DNA from: Nereocystis luetkeana
Lineage: Eukaryota > Sar > Phaeophyceae > Laminariales > Laminariaceae
Direction: 5' to 3'
Length of the DNA stretch: 64,000 bases
NCBI GenBank assembly: GCA_031213475.1
Contig: JARUPZ010000016.1
Location: forward strand, 3,529,140-3,593,139
In this document: positions 51,801-60,567 of the stretch, piece after piece
How positions within the stretch are numbered: position 1 is the first letter of the stretch
Layout: each line of letters opens with the position of its first letter
Notes under the pieces: model-generated
Seen by the model: the letters and a program-made list of their open reading frames with translations, nothing else
Database searches by the model: none
Told to the model about the DNA's origin: nothing
Made by a program: the position numbers and the translations under genes

Positions 51801-54684
51801 GGGAAATGGTTACTATTAATAGGTTTCAAAGAATGTAACATATGTACGATATCCATCGGCCTTTGAGAGCTCAGCATTCGCGATGCTTCTCTCCTTTTTT
51901 GCAGCTTTTATTAAAACCGCAACATCGAGTTTTTCGTAAGTTTTTCGAGCGAACGGCTGGGCTAATCCGATAAACACCCGCGGAAGAGGGCAGCATGAAG
52001 CACACGAGGGCTGTTCGACAGAACGGCACACGCACACAGGCACCCAAAAAACTCGCGCGCGCACACACACGCACACACGCACACACGCACACACGCACAC
52101 ACACAAACACCACCTCCCCCCCCCCTCGGCACACACATATACAGGACGGAGGTGACATTCAATGAACGCAGCAGCTTTGCACTATTACGGGGGGCCATAG
52201 TTAACAGGACCAAATATTGTTAGTAAAAATGGTTAAATATATAGGTTTTTATGTATACCATAGGTCCTGTTAACTAGGGTCCCCCGTAATAGGTACTGTA
52301 CGAGAACACACTTTCACCGTGTACCTTGCTTAGCCCTTAGCCGAGCGCTCACCTTGAGGAGGGCGAACGCGCCCCCCGGCCGGCGCCGCTCGTCTCTGTC
52401 TGCGCTCTGGGAGCCGAGCGCCGTTCCCGGCTTCCCCGAGGACGAGCCATCAAGCGACAGCACCTGCACCGAGCGGCGGTTTCATGCGGGGGGGGGTCAT
52501 GGTGACGCAATCGCTCGAGACCCGCGCCCGCCACATCCAAGGTGGGTTTTTACCCGCTATCCGGTCTGCTCCTTTCTTGTTGTTCCTATTATTTTCGCTG
52601 GAACAAGGAGGCAGAAAACAATAGTCTCCCCCTACTGTACTTACCCCCGCCGCTTGGGCTGCGAGTCATGCTCAACTACGCTACTTATATATCGTGCCAT
52701 GCTCAAAAAAAAAAATACTATGCTACTTGTTCGCTGCATAATATGCTCAATTGTTGCTACTACTTGTACTATTACGGGGGGCCATAGTAAATAGGACATA
52801 CGGTACACACAAAAACCTATATATATATATATAATCTATATATTCCCTTATTTTTACTAACAATATTTGGTCCTATTTACTATGACCCCCCGTAATACAG
52901 AAGCTCGAAGAAACGAGCATTTCTTTTTTTAGCCGTTTTTTTATACTCTTTACAAACGCCCAAATCATTGTGTCGAAAATGATTGCGAGCAGAAAATCGA
53001 AATAAGCCAAAAAAAAAAGAAAAAAAAAAGAGGGCACCTTCAGAAACAGGCCATGCCACCACCGTGTGCACCACCTCTGACAAACATCCTGCAGCAAAGT
53101 CTCTTTGCTGTGGACGCGTTCAACGCCGTCCGCCGGGGGTCCCCTCTCCTCAGCCGCTCGCGTATCAGGGGACGATACCGCCGCGCGGGCGCGGGCATCT
53201 TGAAGGCATGCGCCGAGGCCCCCAGAGCCGCGCGAATCTCGGCGGTCTGTTCCGGGTGACCTGCTGCGACCGGCTTCTCTTGGGCGTAAGGGGTGCCCCA
53301 CGTCGCCGCCGCCGCCGCCGCCGCCGCCACCGCTCCCGCTCGCTTGTGTCGCCCTCGTGGGGACCGTTGCACCCGATTGCAGCATTGCCTCGTCCGGTGT
53401 CTGACGATGGCCAGCCGGGTCGGGCGGGGGAGAGGAGGGAAGGCGGGGCGGGGGGGGGGGGGGGGGTACTCATGTCATGCATGGTCGTAGTCGTATGACC
53501 ATAGATCCCCGCACCCCTACAATGCCGGGACGGAGCACATCAGGTTTTCACCGACCACGCAGGCATTGATTGCTTGCACCGAGCAAGCGAAGCGAAACGT
53601 GAGATGTTGGGCGAGTCGCATCGTGAAGGGCGAGCTGCATGCTACAAAGAACCGCTTGTGAGAAGGGCTTGCAAAGGATGACAGCTTCGGATGAATTTAT
53701 TAGCAATCTCATCTTGCCACTTCCAGAGACGGCAATGGGTCTACAACGTAACTGCCTCGTGGATGCGGGGGGGGCGCGGGGGGGGGGGGGGGGTATAGAA
53801 TAGAATAACATTTAGAATAGCATACGCGTACGCACCTATAGATAAGAAACTGTGGTTGTTCGGGATCCGTAGGGTTGATACGTGACGTGACGCTTTCTTT
53901 CGACGGGCGGTGCGTGGGTCGGGAACAACGGGAATCCTCAAGTCTTTCTTGACCTCCTCTTCTCTTATTTCACTGCCATCCTGGAGATACGGGACACCAC
54001 GAACCTAACCAGGAAGAGGAGGGTGAAACCAACCAGCACTGACATCCCCGCGTCGGGCACCCAGCGGCCATCCATACCGCCGGGCACCCGTGAGAGACTA
54101 GTCACTAGAACCCTGGTGCGGTTGCCCGCGCGCAGGCCAGCCTCCATCAACACTCTCGAGGTGGCGTGTTGTCCGTTCCGTGTTCAGTACTCGTTCGCGG
54201 CTGCTGTGACACGTTAAATGATTTTGTTCCCTCTTAGGGACTACGGTAGTTCTCACTCTGACTATGGGGCCACATTTTCGGCTTTCGCTACCGCGCCCGT
54301 ACCCAAGGTTAGCCCACTCTTACTCTTCCGCCGCGCATTGCGGGTGAAGTAACTGTCAACGCCCGGGTCGACTTGTGTCGCCGAGTCGGTACTCTACCCA
54401 AGGCAAGCGCCTTCCACGCGGTTGGAAGTGGTCTTGTTGTCGACGTCGTCCGCAGTCAAAACAGTGCGCCCGTTCGTGCCGCGCCGTCGCCAAACAAGCG
54501 AGCGCAGAGATTACTAGCGAGGTTCGAACCCACTGCGATCATCACAATAAACGTTATGCCGCGCCACGCCGTCCCGAAAACAAAGCCCCAAACCAACGCA
54601 AAAAAAGGCGAGGTTCGGACCTGCTGCAAAGCGAAAGGCACAATCAAGCACATACGAAACGCAAGTGCTCCCTCCGCAGCGCAT

Positions 54685-54734
<50 letters not shown>

Positions 54735-57700
54735 TCGCACGCACGCACGCACGCTCGCACGCACGCAACGCCCCGCCGCAGCAACACAAACGCCAGACCG
54801 CTCCCGACCCCTGAGCAAAGCAAGCGCGGTTGTCGATATGAAGCAGCCTCCCGACAAGCGGGTATGTCGCATGTTCGGGACACCGACCCCTCCGTGGCGC
54901 CGAACAACGAAACGTCCGTCGCCTGTAGCTGAGGTCGGAGCGGTGACGATGACGCGGTCCACCTCAACCAGTACAAAGCGCGCTTCCCTCTCGATCATAG
55001 CTCTCGATTACTAGTGGCGGGGGGGGGGGGGGGTCTCGAGAACAGCTTGGGTGCGCCCGACGAACCGGCAGGCACTGCCCCAACCTCTCGCACAACGCAC
55101 AGCCCACCCCCGTTCTGGAGGACGCTATATATATATATAGCCGACAGTCCTCACTGCTCACAGGCAAGCCCGCGTGTTCGGACAGGGGGGAAAAACAAAA
55201 TCGCGGGCCGTGATCGAAAAATCGTCACAGCGCCAAGACGCCGGAGACGTCCCCTGCCTAACGCAGGCGCGTGACACGAGCGCTGCTCGCGCGTGGCGAA
55301 AAACGAATCACACTCTACATACGCGCCACTCGTCGGCGGCGATTTTGTCACGAGCACACACCTCGCTCGCCAGAAGACCTCGAAATATGACCTCCATGTA
55401 CTCCGTGTTGAAAAAGCGCAGCCACTCGGGCACGCTGATGCTCCCGAGCCAGAGATAAGGCCGGCACCGCCGCGCGTCGAGTCTCCTCCCCCTGTCGGGG
55501 TAGCGGGAGTTCCCGAGGGAGGGCGAGGGAAAATAGGGGGGGAGGGGTCAGCACGGTTTACCGAGAGGGAGCGGGGGGCAACAGGGATGGGTCGGCAGGG
55601 GCTGCCGGGGGAAGGCGCGGGGGAACAGGGGGGTAGGGGGGAGTCAACGGCATTTGGCGAGAGAGGGCGCGGGGCAATACGGGGGGGGGGGGGGGGTCAG
55701 CAGGAGTTGCCGAGGGGGGGTGGGGGAAAACAAGGGGGGGGGGGGGGGGGGTTAGTTTCCCCTGCCTCTCGCGACGAACCCGTCACGCTATTGATGGTGC
55801 ACCCGGAATGAAACACGTGGCGTGTAAGTGTTTTCCCCCATGGCGATGCTGCGCCGGTCATCAATAGGGAAAAAAAAACACCAAAGGATAACGGCAACAC
55901 GCGTAGGCAAAACCAAGTCCCGAAAGAACAGCTGATACCCTCTAGTCGGGGCTCTTGCATGTTCCCCCAAGCAAAAGGCGCGCACAGAGACTGCCGAGTG
56001 CGGGACGAACCCACAGACGGGGATCCTCAACGGAGGAACCACACAATATTTTCTTGCAATCCCATCTTGGAGTGTCCCCCCTTCCCCTACTCTGGCATGG
56101 CTCGCGTCGTCGACGCGCGCAGAAGGAAACCCCTGGGGTTGGGGTCAGAGTTGGAGTTGGAGTTGGGGTTGGAATTGGGTTTGGGGTTGAAATCGGGGTT
56201 GGGGTTGGGGTCAGGGTTGGAGTTGGAGTTGGGGTTGGAATTGGGGTTGGAATCGGGGTTGGGGTTGGGGTCAGGGTTGGAGTTGGAGTTGGGGTTGGAA
56301 TCGGGGTTGGGGTTGGGGTCAGGGTTGGAGTTGGGATTGGAGTTGGGGTTGGAGTTGGGGACAGGGTTGGAGTTGGGGTTGGGGTTGGGGCTGGGGTAGG
56401 GGCTGGGGTTGGGGTTGGAGTTGGGGCTGGAGTTGGGGTTGGGGCCAGGGTTGGAGTTGGGGTTGGGGCTGGGGTTGGAGTTGGGGTTGGGGTTCGGGTT
56501 GGAGTTGGGGCTAGGGTTGGGGTGGAGGTTGGGGGTAGTGTGCGGCAGCACATAAGGGTGGTGGTGGGTGCGCGGGTGATTGGGTCTACTATCAAGAGGG
56601 ACACGACAACCAGAATAACTGCTTGCGTTGGGGTCAGGGTGCCCGGAGTCCGTAGTTACCTGGTGTGGAGGCTTGATGGTCCGGGTGGAGACGCGGCGGG
56701 TATATTCTGCGCCATCTTCTCTATGTCCACAAGCATCATGTCCCCCTGGTGTTGGCGTGCAGACAGAGAAACCAGTGCAAGGTTAGGCTCACTGTACTAC
56801 TACTAAACACGACCAGCGAGCACGACAAAAAGCGGGAGCTAGCGAGCAACGCCGTGCTACCGACCGACCGACCGACCGACCAGCTCGTTTTCGTACCAAA
56901 CCAACGTCTCCTCTCAAGCTAATGTGTGGCGGCGCGCCGGTATAGAAAAAACCACAAGCTATACTAGAGAGAACCAGGTGGGGGAGAAGCGGGCGGGCGG
57001 GGGGTAGGCAGCAACCGGCAGAGCATAGGGGTGCACCGAAATCAGCTAAACACCCATGCGAACGAGTTATCGAGGCTGGCGGATGAAATACGAAACAACA
57101 CCCACTCCAGCCAAAAAAAAAACTCATACCAACGACTTCTCGCAGCTGCTGGATGAAACCTACTGTAAACGAACAAAGAAAAACCAATACGCGTAGTCTA
57201 CATGAAACTCCACTGCCGTAGCGTTATGTACAGAAGCAAAAACAAAAGTCAAACCTGTTCCAGGCTCGTGAGGAACTCCTTGAGGCGTCGAGCTCCCCCA
57301 TCCCCCCCGGGTTCATCCCCGCCTCTTTCAGAAGACAGCTTCGACTTGAGGTCAACCAGAAAATGACGGGGGGCCAGAACGTCAACGCTGACCTCCGCTT
57401 TGCCTGGCAGCGACAAGTTCTGGTGGTCGCTCTGTCCGAGCAAACGTCAGATCGGCAGCGGACGGGGCTTGAGACGGGACGGAGCGCTCTCATGTTATCA
57501 CATCAACCCATCGATATTTGTCTACCGTGGTTGCTTGTCCTTAATTCAACCATCGCGACATGATCTACTCTGCGAGGTCCCAATAAATCTGGAGAAGAAC
57601 CCATCAGGATTCTGTTTTTTCTTAAATCCACGTAGCTCAAGCGAATGGTACACCCCGAGGACAATAAAAAATAGAGAAATCCGCTTAGGATCACCCCTAG

Positions 57701-60530
57701 CTACGAGTGGGGTGGTACAGCATGGGGCATCAAGCTTGAAACACACGCATGACGCGGCATAAAAGTATCGGGACCACCACAGCGGAGAAGAGGGCAGCAG
57801 AAGAAAAACGCTGTTTTCAGACAGCGGCCGGCTGTTCTTCACTACAGCAGTATTGCTTTCATTGGGCACAAAGCATGGGTAATGCGGCAACACAGTGCTG
57901 CTTCGGCCAGGTCTACAATGCGGTAGTTTACTCTTTACTGCAGTAGTATGGCCCTGCTGGAAGTGATCGGGCAAACCAGCAGGTGGTTTGGGCACGTCGG
58001 AAGCTCCTTGGAGCAGAAGGTGCAGAACAAGAACACGATACAGGCTGGGTGGTACAGAAGAAGTGGAGCTCCCTTTGGGAGAAACGGGTATCGAAGTGCC
58101 GCGCTTCGTCCGGTGGTGACCACGACATGCCGCAGCAAATGTCGACAACGACCCCTCACGAACCAATGCACTAATGCCTTTACCAAGTCCCCCGAAATAG
58201 AGAAATTGCTGTCCAGCTGCATGAGAGCAAATCACTCCACTTTCTGTATTTCAAGAATCTAACGTGCGCGGGGTTGACCATGTAAGTGCATGCAGTACCG
58301 CCGGGGTGGCAGCAGAGCCACCACCATCACCACCACCACCACCACTACAGCCACTACTACCACCACCATCACCGTCACCACCACCGCCAGCGGCATCGCG
58401 ATGACTCCTCGCGCCCCCCTACTGCAGTGGACTCCGCGCCGCTTGAGCCACTACCCAGGCCCCGGACACAAACACAAACGCCATCCACAGTAGCTCTACC
58501 ACACCCTGGAGGTTGATGACGACGCCGCGGCGCAGTCGGTCGCAGCGGCTCCGGCCGCAGCTACGACCGCAGCTGCCCTTCCTGCACCTGCCTGTCAGCC
58601 TAGTTAACCCGGCCCGCTCACCTTAAACTCCAAGCAGTAGTCGAGCCGTACATCTCTCCTCCAGGCTAAAGAGAACCGAATCCTTACTTCCATCCCACCG
58701 CCGCTTCCGACGCCGGCGATGCTGGCACACATGCTCGCAGAGCGAGACCGCTTGCCACCGCCGCCGCCGCCACCGCCGCTGCTGCTCTTCAGCTTGAGCA
58801 GGAAAGGACCCGTGCCGCCAGACTGAGCCGCCTCCCCTGGGCTGCCGACCACAAAGCCCTCGGGCGCATCCTTCAAGCTGTGGGTACAGAAAAATCGCGA
58901 CGGTCCCGAGCAAAAACCAGGGGTGTGGTGGGCGTGTAGACGAGTGGAGGCGATATCTCGGGCGATATGGCAACAGCTCAGGGTATTCTACTAAACCGGC
59001 TCATTTCGGCGGCGCAGACTGCTTGCAAAGCGTCTCTGTGCGGGCGCGCGCCGCGAGATAAAACGCTGAAAACGTGGAGCGCAAAGACCCCACCCCTGAG
59101 ACCAACCCGACTTACACAGCACCCGACAAATCCACCGAGTCCATCTACATTCAAGACGATCTCGCTCCCAAAAGAGAAAACAGAAAAAAGAGCGCAGAAA
59201 GAGCCGAAAACAAAATCCGGAGGACGGCACGTCTCAGCTCGTGCCCGAAGATCCCCTGGACAGAAAAAAAAAACGGTTTGGTGTCTACCTCACTCAGTCC
59301 AATCGATTCAATTTCACAACGCGAAAAAAATACAAAAAAAAAGTTGTGCCCGAGTGCAACCACCGACCTGAATAGCGTCTGTTCAACCAACCTGTCCCCG
59401 CTGGAATCCCTCGGCAACTGGTCGGTGGCGGTGGCGGTGGTGGCTGTGGCGGTGGTGGCGGCGTCGGCGGCGGTGGCATCTGGAAATGGCGGCGGCGGCG
59501 GGGCCTCCTTGCCGACCCTGCGATTGGACGCTTCCGACAACGATTGAGTGTTTAGCGTTGCCGCCGCCGCAGGAACTGGGGCCGTCCTTTGAACGCTCCT
59601 GCTTTTTGCTTCCTCGCCGGCCGCCCAAGCCGCCGCCGCGGCTGCAGAGGACGGCGTGTGGCGCGTCTTGGAACCCCCTCCCCCCCGACGAAAGCCTTCC
59701 AGAGCTCGCATTTCGATGTCCATCGGGCGGAAGCCCTCCGAGCAGCGCATCGCGAACACTCTTCGAAGGTTCGCGCGGTCCAGACTGCGCGAAAGCGTCA
59801 CCCAGAAGAAAAGAGAGAGAGAGAGAGAGCGAGTAATTGGGCTGCATTAAAAACAGTTTTCTTGAATTTGTTTTACTGCTGCAAACGTTATCCCGCACAA
59901 TTTTTTCAAGTACTTTTGTCCACCAAGGGGTTAGCCGAGTGATCGGCGCTCCTCAAGTGAGTGATGGAAGACAGTCGTATGGTATGTTTCCTCCCCTACC
60001 CGATCTGCTAGTCCTGCAGCATGCCCCCCGCCGCCTCCCTCGCCAGACGCGCGCGGTCGAATTGGATGCCCACTTTCTGCGGGGTGGTCGTGGCAGCACT
60101 ATATCCGTTGAGCGATTGAGCCATCGCTCGGGCGTCTCACGCGCCATGATTCCACGTCTGACCCACGGCAGCTTCAAAAGACAGCCACGGCTGTGAAAAA
60201 GCACAGTTGCCACCTTCCGTTTTATGTGTTCTTCTAGTTTGCGCAGCCGAGAAGAAACTTCGCCGGCGTCTGGATGTTTGCTTTGTTTTTTTTTCTGTTC
60301 GCACAGCCGAGAACGGAGTAAAAAAATGGCGTCAGCCGCATCGAACTGTGTTATCCGCCACGTAACAAGCGCTGCACGGCTCACTCACTCACTCACTCGA
60401 CGCCTATTTTACAAGAGTTTTACGTTACCTCCAGTCACGCTGCTGCTCTTTCGCCATGTAACGCCTTGTCGCGGCGTCGAACTCCCCGACAATGGGCCCT
60501 TCCAGGGCGAGATCAGACGGCAATACACGC

Positions 60531-60567
<37 letters not shown>

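Noticed and set aside
54456..54998. Minus-strand frame with [18 protein letters not shown] as an SZT2 exon
   Set aside because: No acceptor in the phase required by w7, half of the frame is the (GCAC)n microsatellite, and the FVLVE-like match is already given by w8/w9. It remains possible that a small exon is missing here.
54373..55014. Plus-strand open frames with His-Ala-Arg-Thr repeats
   Set aside because: Product of the (GCAC)n tract; no start context, motif or splice support.
55942..56806. Long open frames on both strands (220 and 283 codons) of Val/Gly or Pro/Thr repeats
   Set aside because: They are the GGTTGG minisatellite read in frames without stops.
59953..60384. Minus-strand open frame of 143 codons
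   Set aside because: Composition unlike the rest of the gene and no conserved block; only the 50 bp part with good splice sites was kept as a candidate.
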